Positions 10,426 through 18,595 of a stretch of 64,000 nucleotides of DNA are shown here, piece by piece. The DNA lies in assembly GCA_020637985.1 (NCBI GenBank), contig JACKJK010000003.1:372001-436000 (forward strand), read 5' to 3'. The stretch is from Rhodobiaceae bacterium (lineage in GTDB: Bacteria > Pseudomonadota > Alphaproteobacteria > Rhizobiales > Tepidamorphaceae). The notes below the pieces were generated by a model. It saw only the letters and a program-made list of their open reading frames with translations. It made no database searches and was not told where the DNA came from. The first letter of the stretch is position 1, and every line of letters begins with the position of its first letter. The translations under genes and the position numbers were made by a program.

Positions 10426-11829
10426 TTAGCGCCCCGGCGGGCGGTATTGCAAGATGTCCTGCGCCCTCAGCCACACCGGAGTGCCGGTTTTCGCGCCCTG
10501 CTTGGTGCGCGCGGCGAACTGCTTGGCAAGCTCGTAGTCGCCGCTGGCCAGCGCGGCTTCCGCGCTGGCCAGGTTGGCTTCCGGGATTCGTCCGACCGCG
10601 CCATAGGCGCGCGCCAGGTAGCGCTGTGCCTCGGCGTGGTCGCGCTGCTCGTTGGTGACCCGCGCCAGTTCCTTGATCGCGTCGCCCTGCAGGCCCTTGT
10701 CGCCGGATACCACGTAGGCCTTGCCGAGCGCGACGCGCAGCGCGGTATCCCGGGGTGCAAGAGAAACCGCCTTGCGCAGCGGCGCCACCGCGTCTCTCGG
10801 CCGCCCGGCGCTGGTGAGAATCTCGCCCTTCATCTCCCAGAAATAGGCGTAGTCGGGCATCGCCTTGAGCAACTGGTCGATGCCGGCAATCGCGCCCTTG
10901 TAGTCCGAACTGCGCATGCGGATGATCGTGTGCGCATACAGCGCCGCCAGGCTGTCGCTTGCCTTGGGATAGCGCCGCTTCACGGCATTGGGGTGGTCCA
11001 CGTAGGCCGCGACCTTTGCCCGCATCAGGTCGTGGCGCAGCTGCAGCCTGGGCGGGTCGACGGTGTCGTAGTAGGGGCTCTGGCGGGCAAGCCCGTCGAG
11101 CGCGGCGACGCGGTCGCGCGCCATCGGGTGGCTGACGGCATAGGGGTCGACGTAGCGGGAGGAAAACAGCTGCTGGTCCGCGAAGCGCTCGAATGTCCGT
11201 ACCATGCCCTTGCCGGACTGATGCGTGGCGTTGAGGTAGTTGATCGCGGAGCGGTCCGCGGCCTGCTCCTGGGCGCGGCGGTAGGACAGCAGGGAACGTT
11301 GCGCGATCTGCTGGCCGCCGGCGATGATCGCGCCCGCCGCCTGTCCGCTGCCGGCCGCGGCAGCAGCGCCCGCGAGAATCAACTGAACGATCGTGATGGC
11401 GGCAGCGGCGCGCAGCTCGTTGCGCAACCCGGCCAGGTGTCCGCCGGCGATGTGACCGATTTCGTGCGCCAGGACACCGATCACCTCGTTGGGCGTCTCC
11501 GACTGCATCAGCGTGCCGACATTGACGAAGATGCGGCGCCCGTCGATTACGAAGGCGTTGAATTCCTTGCTGGGCACCAGGTAGATGGTCAATCCGCCGC
11601 CGCCGACGCCGGCTGCACGCAGGATCGGTTCAGTGTACTCGCGCAGCAATTCCTCGATTTCGGCGTCGCGGACGAACTGGATGCCGCCCTGGGCGTGCAC
11701 GCGCGCCGGCAACATGGGCACAGCCAGCGCAACGGCCAGCACCACGGCGAGCATGCGCCTGACCATGGCCGCAAGGCTGCTGCCTGCAAGCGAACCGCGG
11801 CGTTGCGCGATCGGGGTGATGGATTCCAT
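10426..11829 (-). CDS. M48-family metalloprotease with C-terminal TPR region (BepA-like)
   Basis: The protein (467 residues from this start) has a signal peptide ending near VHA-QGG (about residue 46-47). The M48 peptidase domain contains the zinc motif HEIGH at residues 122-126, and the downstream EQAAD (near 188) supplies the third ligand. The C-terminal third (about 300-467) is alpha-helical with repeat spacing of TPR type, for example ALRVALGKAYVVSGD. The layout matches BepA/YfgC, which degrades or rescues misassembled outer-membrane proteins in the periplasm. A start at the ATG at 11766 (MVRRMLAVV) would give a more typical signal peptide and may be the true one. Divergent from the aminotransferase gene, with a 245-base gap. 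Confidence 0.9.
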   Translation of the reverse strand: MESITPIAQRRGSLAGSSLAAMVRRMLAVVLAVALAVPMLPARVHAQGGIQFVRDAEIEELLREYTEPILRAAGVGGGGLTIYLVPSKEFNAFVIDGRRIFVNVGTLMQSETPNEVIGVLAHEIGHIAGGHLAGLRNELRAAAAITIVQLILAGAAAAAGSGQAAGAIIAGGQQIAQRSLLSYRRAQEQAADRSAINYLNATHQSGKGMVRTFERFADQQLFSSRYVDPYAVSHPMARDRVAALDGLARQSPYYDTVDPPRLQLRHDLMRAKVAAYVDHPNAVKRRYPKASDSLAALYAHTIIRMRSSDYKGAIAGIDQLLKAMPDYAYFWEMKGEILTSAGRPRDAVAPLRKAVSLAPRDTALRVALGKAYVVSGDKGLQGDAIKELARVTNEQRDHAEAQRYLARAYGAVGRIPEANLASAEAALASGDYELAKQFAARTKQGAKTGTPVWLRAQDILQYRPPGR

Positions 11830-12074
11830 GCCTTTCCCTTACCTGATGCACTGAAACTAGGAACCGAGCGCGCCGCGGTCAAACCGGGCGCGTTCACGCA
11901 TGCGCGAACCGGGCCGGCGGGACGCCGGCGGCAAGTGCGGTTTCGTGGCGCGGTGTTTCGGGCAGGAATTGGGCGCCAGGATGGCGGAGGTGGCGCGCAT
12001 TGCGATGGCTGGCCCGCTCGGCTAATGCTTGACCGGGCCGGGCAGTTTCGCGGTCGAGGGCGCGGGAGACCCCG

Positions 12075-13250
12075 ATGACGAACAACCGCAGCAGGCGTAT
12101 CGCGAAACGTGGCGATGTCGAACCGTTCATCGCCATGGACGTCCTGCGCGATGCCACGCGCCGGGCAGCGACGGGCGCCGCGGTCTATCACCTTGAGATC
12201 GGCCAGCCGGCCTTTTCCGCGCCGCGCAAGGTGCTCGAGGCCGCGCGGTCAGCGCTTGACAGCGATGCGCTGGGCTACACCGAGGCGACCGGTTTGGCGG
12301 CGCTGCGCGAGCGCATCGCCGCGCACTATCGCCAGGCCCATGGCGTCGATGTCGGCGCGGACCGGATCATCGTCACGACCGGCTCGTCCGGCGGTTTCAT
12401 CCTGGCGTTCCTCGCCCTGTTCGAGGCCGGCGACAAGGTGGCACTGGCGTCCCCCGGCTATCCCGCCTATCGCAACATCCTCAAGGCGCTCGGCATCGAC
12501 ATCAAGTGGATCGAGACATGCGCCGCGGACCGCTGGGCGCCAACGTCCGCCAACCTCGCCGCGCTCGACGACGCGCACAGCCTCGCCGGAATGCTGATCG
12601 CCAGCCCCGGCAACCCGACCGGCACCGTCATCGAGCCCGACCGCCTCAATGAGTTGTGCGCGACTGCGCGCCAGCGCGGCCTGTGGATGATCTCCGACGA
12701 GATCTACCACGGGCTGACCTATGGCGCGCCGGCCGATACTGCGCTCAGTCACGACCCCGACGCCATCGTCATCAATTCGTTCTCCAAGTACTACTGCATG
12801 ACAGGCTGGCGGATCGGCTGGATGGTGGTGCCGCAGCCGCTGGTGCGCACCTTTGAGCGGCTGACCCAGAACCTGTTCATCTGCGCGCCGGCGATATCGC
12901 AGGTTGCGGCGCTCGCGGCGTTTGACGCCACCGACGAACTGGAAGCCAACAAGGCGGTCTATGCCAGGAACCGCGAATTGCTCCTGACGGCGTTGCCGCA
13001 GATCGGCATCGACCGGTTCCTGCCGGTCGACGGCGCCTTCTACCTCTACGCCGACATCAGCCGCTTCACCAACGATTCGCGGGAATTCGCGGCGCGGCTT
13101 CTGGCGCAGACGGGCGTGGCGGCCACCCCGGGCGCCGACTTCGATCCCTTCAGCGGCGATCACTACCTGCGGTTTTCCTTCGCCGGGTCGACCGACACGA
13201 TCGAGCGTGCGATCGCGCACGTCGACGCCTTCCTGAAACCGTTGCGCTGA
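12075..13250 (+). CDS. Pyridoxal-phosphate-dependent aminotransferase, class I/II
   Basis: The 391-residue protein is a fold-type I aminotransferase related to the aspartate aminotransferase superfamily. Visible landmarks are the N-terminal LEIGQPAFSAP, SPGYPAYRN, the Asn-bearing SPGNPTGTV, the cofactor-contacting SDEIYHGLTY, and SFSKYYCMTGWRIGW with K238 as the Schiff-base lysine. A C-terminal Arg in LRFSFAGS fits carboxylate binding. The amino donor and acceptor cannot be told from sequence; its fixed place beside the M48 gene gives no metabolic hint. The ATG at 12075 has GGGAGA 7 bases upstream. Confidence 0.9.
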   Translation: MTNNRSRRIAKRGDVEPFIAMDVLRDATRRAATGAAVYHLEIGQPAFSAPRKVLEAARSALDSDALGYTEATGLAALRERIAAHYRQAHGVDVGADRIIVTTGSSGGFILAFLALFEAGDKVALASPGYPAYRNILKALGIDIKWIETCAADRWAPTSANLAALDDAHSLAGMLIASPGNPTGTVIEPDRLNELCATARQRGLWMISDEIYHGLTYGAPADTALSHDPDAIVINSFSKYYCMTGWRIGWMVVPQPLVRTFERLTQNLFICAPAISQVAALAAFDATDELEANKAVYARNRELLLTALPQIGIDRFLPVDGAFYLYADISRFTNDSREFAARLLAQTGVAATPGADFDPFSGDHYLRFSFAGSTDTIERAIAHVDAFLKPLR

Positions 13251-13282
13251 GCTGCCCGCAAGAGCGCTCCCGAACGAAACAA

Positions 13283-13308
13283 GCGCGCGCCGGGATATCG
13301 GCGCGCGC
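13283..13308 (-). terminator. Likely rho-independent terminator of rne
   Basis: A perfect 10-bp stem (GCGCGCGCCG pairing with CGGCGCGCGC) encloses a 6-base loop, GGATAT. On the minus strand the stem is followed by a T-rich tract (TTGTTTCGTTC), which suits termination of rne, whose stop is 35 bases upstream. On the plus strand the aminotransferase gene ends 32 bases before the stem but the 3' flank is less T-rich. It probably serves rne mainly and both partly. Confidence 0.65.
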
Positions 13309-13343
13309 CTGGCAGGATTTCGCAATCGATCGGATCAGCGGCG

Positions 13344-16049
13344 CTATTCGTCGCCGCGCAAGGCCCGCTGCCACCAGCCGCGCCGCGGCGGTGACTGGGG
13401 GGTTGGTTCCGGGGTTTCGCCCGCGGACGGTTCCTCGACAGCTTCCACGGCCATCGCAACCGGTTCTTCCGCAGCTTTCGCTTCCGCCGGCTCGACATCT
13501 GCTTCGGCAGGCGAGGGGGCCTGAGCCTCGGCCTCGACTGCCTCGTCGGCCTTCGGTTTGGCCTTTGCGCGCGGCTTGCGTGTGCGTTTCGGCTTTGCCT
13601 CCTCCTCGTCGCTCGCCGGTGGCGCACTGTCCGCCTGGGCGGCAGCGGTGTCGTCCTCGGCCGCCGCCTTGCGCCGGCGCCGTGCCGGTTTCTTCGGCTT
13701 TTCCACTTCTGCTGTCGCGGCTACCGCATCCTCGCTCGCGGCTTCCTCGACCTGTTCCGGCGCGACAGCGGCGGCCGCTTCGCCTTCGCCAGCGTCCGCA
13801 GCCTCCGCATCAGCGGCGGCGTCCTCGACTACAGCGTCCTCGCCATCGCTGACGGCATCGCCTTCGTCTGCGGCCTCCGCGACAGTCTCGCCGGATTCCT
13901 CGCCGCCGCCCTGCTGGCCGCGCCGCCTGCGTCCGCCACGGCGGCCGCGTCGCCGACGTCGGCGGCCGTTGTCGCGTTCCTCGCCGGCGGCTTCCGCGTC
14001 TGCATCGCCGCCCGCGGTCTCCTCACCGTCGCCGTCATCAGCTTCCTCGGCAGTCGCTGAAGCCTCTTCGGCGTCGCTACGACGGCCGCGCCGGCGCCTG
14101 CGCCGCTTGCGCGCGCCTCCGGCCGCTTCGCCTTCGTCGTCGCGCGCGGTTTCCTCCTCGGTCTCGTCCTCGTCCTCGACCGGTTCGCTCGTCACGGTTT
14201 CGGCGGTGACGGCGCGCGTTTCGGCGCGCGGTTCAGTGCGCGACGGGGCATGGCGCTCCATCGTCATCAGCGACGACGTCAGTTCGTCGTCGCCCAGGAT
14301 GCTGATGCGCACGCCGTAGCGGTTCTCGAGGTCGACGAGATGGTCGCGCTTCTGGTTGAGGATATACAGTGCGGCCTGCGCACGCGTGGTGATCGTCAGG
14401 TCAGCCGGGCGCTTGCGCAGCTCGTCCTCGATGGCGCGAAGTACGTGCAGCGCGACCGATGCCGTGGAGCGCACGATGCCGGTGCCCGCGCAGTGCGGGC
14501 ACTTCTCGAAGCTGCCCTCCATGATGCCGGAGCGGATGCGCTGGCGCGACATTTCCAGCAGGCCGAAATGGCTGATGCGGCCGACCTGGATGCGCGCCCG
14601 GTCCGTCTTCAGGCATTCCTTCAGCTTGCGCTCGACCGCCCGGTTATTGCGGTTCTCCTCCATGTCGATGAAGTCGATGACGATCAGGCCTGCGAGATCG
14701 CGCAGCCGCAACTGCCGGGTGATCTCGGCGGCGGCTTCCAGGTTGGTCTTCAGCGCGGTGTCCTCGATCGAGTGCTCGCGCGTCGCCTTGCCGGAGTTGA
14801 CGTCGATGGCGACCAGCGCCTCGGTCTGGTTGATGACGATGTAGCCACCCGACTTCAGCGTCACCTCGGCGCTGAACATGGCGTCGAGCTGTCCCTCGAT
14901 GCCATAGCGGATGAAGACCGGCTCGCTTTCCTTGTAGACCTGGACGTTCTTGGCATGGCTGGGCATCAGCATGCGCATGAAGTCCTTGGCCTCGCGGTAG
15001 GCCGCGTCGCCGGCCACCAGAACCTGGTCGATATCCTTGTTGTAGAGGTCGCGGATGGCCCGCTTGACCAGGTTGCCTTCCTCGTAGACGAGCGTTGGCG
15101 CCATCGATTCAAGGGTCAGCTCGCGCACGTTCTCCCACATGCGCAAGAGGTACTCGAAATCGCGCCGGATCTCGGTCTTGGTGCGGCTTGCTCCCGCGGT
15201 GCGCAGGATCACGCCCATACCCTTCGGCACCTCGAGCTCGCGCGCCACGTCCTTCAGTCGCTTGCGGTCGCCCGACGAGGTGATCTTTCGCGAAATGCCG
15301 CCGCCGCGCGCGGTGTTGGGCATCAGCACGCAATAGCGCCCGGCCAGCGACAGGTAGGTCGTCAGCGCCGCGCCCTTGTTGCCGCGTTCTTCCTTGACGA
15401 CCTGCACCAGCAGCACCTGCTTGCGCTTGATGACTTCCTGGATCTTGTAGCTGCGCTTGCGCCGGACCTGGCGGCGCGGCAATTCCTCCAGCGCGTCCTC
15501 GCTGCCGACGGATTCGACCGTGTCGTCCTCGGCGATCTCGGTGACGCGGTTGCCGTTGCCATTGCCATTGCCGGTTTCGTCGTCGCCGTCGGCATCCATG
15601 GCGGCTTCCGCCGGCGCATCGCCGTCGTCCGGGGCCTCTTCATGGACGGCGTCGTCGTCTGACGTCAGCGCTGCGGCTTCCTCGCCCCCGTCGTCCGTGT
15701 CGCCCCCGTCGGAAGCCACGTCGCCGGCCGCAACTGTGGCTTCCTCGTCGTCGGCAGCCTCGTCTTCCTCCTCTTCCTCCAGCAGGGCCTGCCGGTCGGC
15801 ATAGGGGATCTGGTAGTAGTCGGGATGGATTTCGCTGAACGCGAGAAACCCGTGCCGGTTGCCGCCGTAGTCTACGAAGGCTGCCTGCAGCGAGGGCTCT
15901 ACGCGTGTGACGCGGGCGAGATAGATGTTGCCGCGCAGTTGTTTCTTGCTGGCGGCCTCGAAATCGAATTCCTCGATCCGGTTGCCGCGCACGACAACGA
16001 CCCGGGTCTCCTCCGGATGGGTCGCGTCGATGAGCATCTTGTTTGCCAT
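13344..16049 (-). CDS. rne: Ribonuclease E
   Basis: RNase E is the main endonuclease of mRNA decay and rRNA/tRNA maturation and the scaffold of the degradosome. The 901-residue protein starts MANKMLIDATHPEETRV. The N-terminal S1 RNA-binding domain is interrupted by a long acidic, low-complexity insertion (about residues 88-195, including repeated Gly-Asn), as in other alphaproteobacterial RNase E proteins. The catalytic core has VAIDVNSGK with D416 and VIDFIDM with D459/D462, matching the metal-binding aspartates of the E. coli enzyme, and the Zn-link CPHC. The C-terminal 280 residues are disordered, with alternating Arg blocks and acidic Ala/Glu stretches, where degradosome partners and RNA normally bind. 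The start at 16049 replaces a frame extension to 16127 with no conservation. Confidence 0.95.
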   Translation of the reverse strand: MANKMLIDATHPEETRVVVVRGNRIEEFDFEAASKKQLRGNIYLARVTRVEPSLQAAFVDYGGNRHGFLAFSEIHPDYYQIPYADRQALLEEEEEDEAADDEEATVAAGDVASDGGDTDDGGEEAAALTSDDDAVHEEAPDDGDAPAEAAMDADGDDETGNGNGNGNRVTEIAEDDTVESVGSEDALEELPRRQVRRKRSYKIQEVIKRKQVLLVQVVKEERGNKGAALTTYLSLAGRYCVLMPNTARGGGISRKITSSGDRKRLKDVARELEVPKGMGVILRTAGASRTKTEIRRDFEYLLRMWENVRELTLESMAPTLVYEEGNLVKRAIRDLYNKDIDQVLVAGDAAYREAKDFMRMLMPSHAKNVQVYKESEPVFIRYGIEGQLDAMFSAEVTLKSGGYIVINQTEALVAIDVNSGKATREHSIEDTALKTNLEAAAEITRQLRLRDLAGLIVIDFIDMEENRNNRAVERKLKECLKTDRARIQVGRISHFGLLEMSRQRIRSGIMEGSFEKCPHCAGTGIVRSTASVALHVLRAIEDELRKRPADLTITTRAQAALYILNQKRDHLVDLENRYGVRISILGDDELTSSLMTMERHAPSRTEPRAETRAVTAETVTSEPVEDEDETEEETARDDEGEAAGGARKRRRRRRGRRSDAEEASATAEEADDGDGEETAGGDADAEAAGEERDNGRRRRRRGRRGGRRRRGQQGGGEESGETVAEAADEGDAVSDGEDAVVEDAAADAEAADAGEGEAAAAVAPEQVEEAASEDAVAATAEVEKPKKPARRRRKAAAEDDTAAAQADSAPPASDEEEAKPKRTRKPRAKAKPKADEAVEAEAQAPSPAEADVEPAEAKAAEEPVAMAVEAVEEPSAGETPEPTPQSPPRRGWWQRALRGDE

Positions 16050-16998
16050 TGTGTTCGCTCGAATCTGGTTGGCAGGCAAGCGCTTTCGCCCCTCGGCCCG
16101 AACGGGTCGGGCAGGGGGCATGCGCATGTCCTGCGGCGTGTGCTGGTTGAAAAGCCGCGCTGCGCGCTTGCATGGGCGCCGCGCGGAAATGAGGTCGGGA
16201 AAGCCGCGCGCTCCGCGTCGCCGTCGGCCATCCTGGCCGGTGCCGGCGCGGTTCCTTCAGGAACTGGTTGCGCGTTGATCGTCAAATCGGAGATCACCCG
16301 TCTTGGGTGCGTCACCAAGAGCGCGCATGGCGCGAGTTGGTGCCGCATCGCAATTGCCTGGCCGCAACCCCGGCCGCAACGTCTGCGAACGGAGCCGATG
16401 TCTGCAATGATCTTCCGCGTAGTCCTGTCATGGCCGCCGGTCGCGTCGCGATCGGGCGGTCAGTGCATTCCGGCACCCTCGGCGGTTAAATTGAGATCCC
16501 GCCGCAAGGACCGAGGGCATGATGGGCGCTGCCAGAGCAGCAGCGACCTGCGTTGAACCGGGTCGGGCAACCATTCGCCCGCGACTGAAGCGGGTTGAGA
16601 GGCGCGGCCTCCCTGGCCACGCAACTCAGGCCTGCCTACAAAGGCGATCGAACAAGCCCGGACCGTATAACGCGAAACACGAAAAGCCCTTGGAAGTGAG
16701 CACTTTGACAACTGGGCAGAAGACCAGCCATCAAACTATATCGGATCGTGCACGGGATTTGGCAAGCACTTTGATCGTGCGCGGTGGGCCGCGGCACACA
16801 CCCGGCGACAACGCCTTGTTGCAAAACGGCACCGGTCGCCAGCAAAACCGGGGGTTTTACAACGGAAAGCGATGGTTAACGTTCTTGAACTTTAATGGCG
16901 CGGCGGCATGGTTTAGGCTGCTTTTCGAGACTTTCGCCCCGGAATTGACAAGCTTGGGGGCTGAAAGAACGCATTCGCGGTGGTGCGGGACCGTGGTC
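16050..16998. other. Long gene-free divergent region between rne and the amidase gene
   Basis: These 949 bases hold no protein I can recognise on either strand; the frame upstream of the amidase start is open but does not look coding. TTGACA hexamers on the plus strand at 16705-16710 and 16945-16950 lack a convincing -10 at the right distance. On the minus strand, a TTGCCA and a GATATA 17 bases apart (about 16738-16766) could be an rne promoter, giving a leader near 690 bases. A long leader would fit the known autoregulation of rne mRNA in E. coli, but this is inference. The segment 16840-16920 is more AT-rich than its surroundings. Confidence 0.4.
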
Positions 16999-18306
16999 AT
17001 GGTGCTGGGCATTGTTTTCGGAAATCGCCGGGAAGGGGGGCGGCTCGGCCGCGCCCCGGTCGTGCTGGCCGTTGCCGGCGCGGTTGCGATGATCGCTGCC
17101 GCGGCAGTGGTTTCCCTTTTTCCCCAGCGCGCCTGGGCTGCTGATTCGACGCTGCCCGTCGCCGGCGCCGCGCGCCTGGCCGGGGACGACCAGCGCACAC
17201 GGTTCGTGATGGACATCAATCGTGCGGTGGCCTTCCGGATTTTCGCGCTGCCCGATCCCTATCGCGTGGTAGTGGATCTGCCGGAAATCGAGTTCTCGGA
17301 CCCCTCGGCCGCGGATAACGCCGGCCGCGGGCTGGTGTCTGCCTACCGCTTCGGCCGATTCGCGCCCGGCAAGTCGCGCATCGTTCTCGACGCGCGTGAG
17401 CCCTTTCGGATCGACAAGGCGTTCGTGCTGGAGCCTGTCGAGGGACAGCCGGCGCGCTTCGTCGTCGATCTGGTTCCCGCCGATCGCCTTGAATTCATGC
17501 GGGAGCTGGCGCTCTCGGTGCCAAGCAAGCCGGAAGAGCCGGCCGACAAGCCAGCACGCCCCGCCGCCGCCGTGCCCCTCCAGGCGGTTCCTCCCGGCGG
17601 CACCCAGGGCCGCAAGCCCATGATAATCGTCGATGCCGGGCACGGTGGCGTCGATTCCGGCGCCATCGGCAAGGGCGGTACGCTGGAGAAAGACATCGTG
17701 CTCCAGGTCGCCCGCCGCGTCGCGGACCGACTGGAGGCAACCGGCAAGTATCGTGTCAGGATGACGCGCGACGACGACCGATTCATCCGGCTCGGCGATC
17801 GTGTCGACATCGCCCGCGAAGCGGAGGCCTCGCTGCTGATTTCGATTCATGCCGATGCCATCGACTATGCCGGCATAGGCGGTGCCACGGTCTATACGCG
17901 TTCCGACAAGGCGTCGGATCGAGCTGCCGAGATGCTGGCCGACCGCGAAAATCGCGCCGACCTGATCGCTGGTGTCGATCTGTCGGAGGAAAGCGACGAG
18001 GTGGCGGGCATTCTTTTCGATCTTGTGCGGCGCGAGACGCACAATTTCTCGACCATTTTCGCGCGCGGCCTGGTTCACGAATTCAAGGGCAAGGTCAAGC
18101 TGATCAAGAACCCGTTGCGCTCGGCGCGCTTTCACGTTCTTGCCGCGCCTGATGTACCTTCTGTCCTGGTGGAACTCGGCTATCTCACCAATCCGAAGGA
18201 CGAGAAGACCATGCAGAAGGCACAGTGGCAGGACACCGTGTCCGCCGCGATCGTGGAATCGGTGAGCGCCTATTTCGGCCGCGGCGTCGCGAAGAATGTA
18301 AACTGA
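16999..18306 (+). CDS. N-acetylmuramoyl-L-alanine amidase with AMIN domain (AmiC-like)
   Basis: The 435-residue protein is secreted: a basic N-region and hydrophobic stretch end near RAWA-ADS (about residue 47). An AMIN domain (about 55-160), which binds peptidoglycan or septal sites, is followed by a Pro/Ala linker and an Amidase_3 catalytic domain (about 205-430). Zinc ligands are visible as H215 in DAGHGG, a Glu in TLEKDIVL, H284 in SIHADA and a catalytic Glu near 392 in LVELGYL. It cleaves the amide between MurNAc and L-Ala to split daughter cells. The start at 16999 is chosen because the signal peptide begins there. It is divergent from rne and upstream of mrcA on the same strand, the usual alphaproteobacterial order. 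Confidence 0.93.
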   Translation: MVLGIVFGNRREGGRLGRAPVVLAVAGAVAMIAAAAVVSLFPQRAWAADSTLPVAGAARLAGDDQRTRFVMDINRAVAFRIFALPDPYRVVVDLPEIEFSDPSAADNAGRGLVSAYRFGRFAPGKSRIVLDAREPFRIDKAFVLEPVEGQPARFVVDLVPADRLEFMRELALSVPSKPEEPADKPARPAAAVPLQAVPPGGTQGRKPMIIVDAGHGGVDSGAIGKGGTLEKDIVLQVARRVADRLEATGKYRVRMTRDDDRFIRLGDRVDIAREAEASLLISIHADAIDYAGIGGATVYTRSDKASDRAAEMLADRENRADLIAGVDLSEESDEVAGILFDLVRRETHNFSTIFARGLVHEFKGKVKLIKNPLRSARFHVLAAPDVPSVLVELGYLTNPKDEKTMQKAQWQDTVSAAIVESVSAYFGRGVAKNVN

Positions 18307-18378
18307 AGCCGGTCCGAATCTCTGGCCGTGCTGCAATTTCTCTGGCGCCTGCCATCAAACGGACGGGATTCGACGATT

Positions 18379-18394
18379 GAATTGGCGACAATTC
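18379..18394 (+). other. Small stem-loop with GCGA tetraloop after the amidase gene
   Basis: A perfect 6-bp stem, GAATTG with CAATTC, encloses GCGA, a stable GNRA-type tetraloop. It lies in the 289-base gap between the amidase and penicillin-binding protein genes. There is no T-tract, so it is a weak candidate terminator or an mRNA structure. I saw no gene in the gap. Confidence 0.3.
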
Positions 18395-18595
18395 GCGTTG
18401 AGTGTTGCATGCAGGCACTGATATGAGGGCACCTGAGTTGAGGGCAGTGTCGCTGGCAGGCACGAGGCGCGCCGGTTTTGGATTTGATGCGCATGCGGCA
18501 CGCATCAGGCCGATTTGTTTCGACCGTTGCGGTCGATGCAGGGGAGGCCGGGGCCGGCGCGCGGCGCGGTAGTACGGGCAAACGGCTAGGCAGGC

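Noticed and set aside
13558..14319. Plus-strand Ala/Ser/Arg-rich frame opposite rne
   Set aside because: It mirrors the low-complexity acidic and Arg-rich tail of RNase E.
14250..15662. Plus-strand frame of 470 codons opposite rne
   Set aside because: Antisense shadow of the RNase E catalytic core; no family resemblance.
16519..16998. N-terminal extension of the amidase to an ATG at 16519
   Set aside because: The added 160 residues have no conservation and would place the signal peptide far inside the protein.
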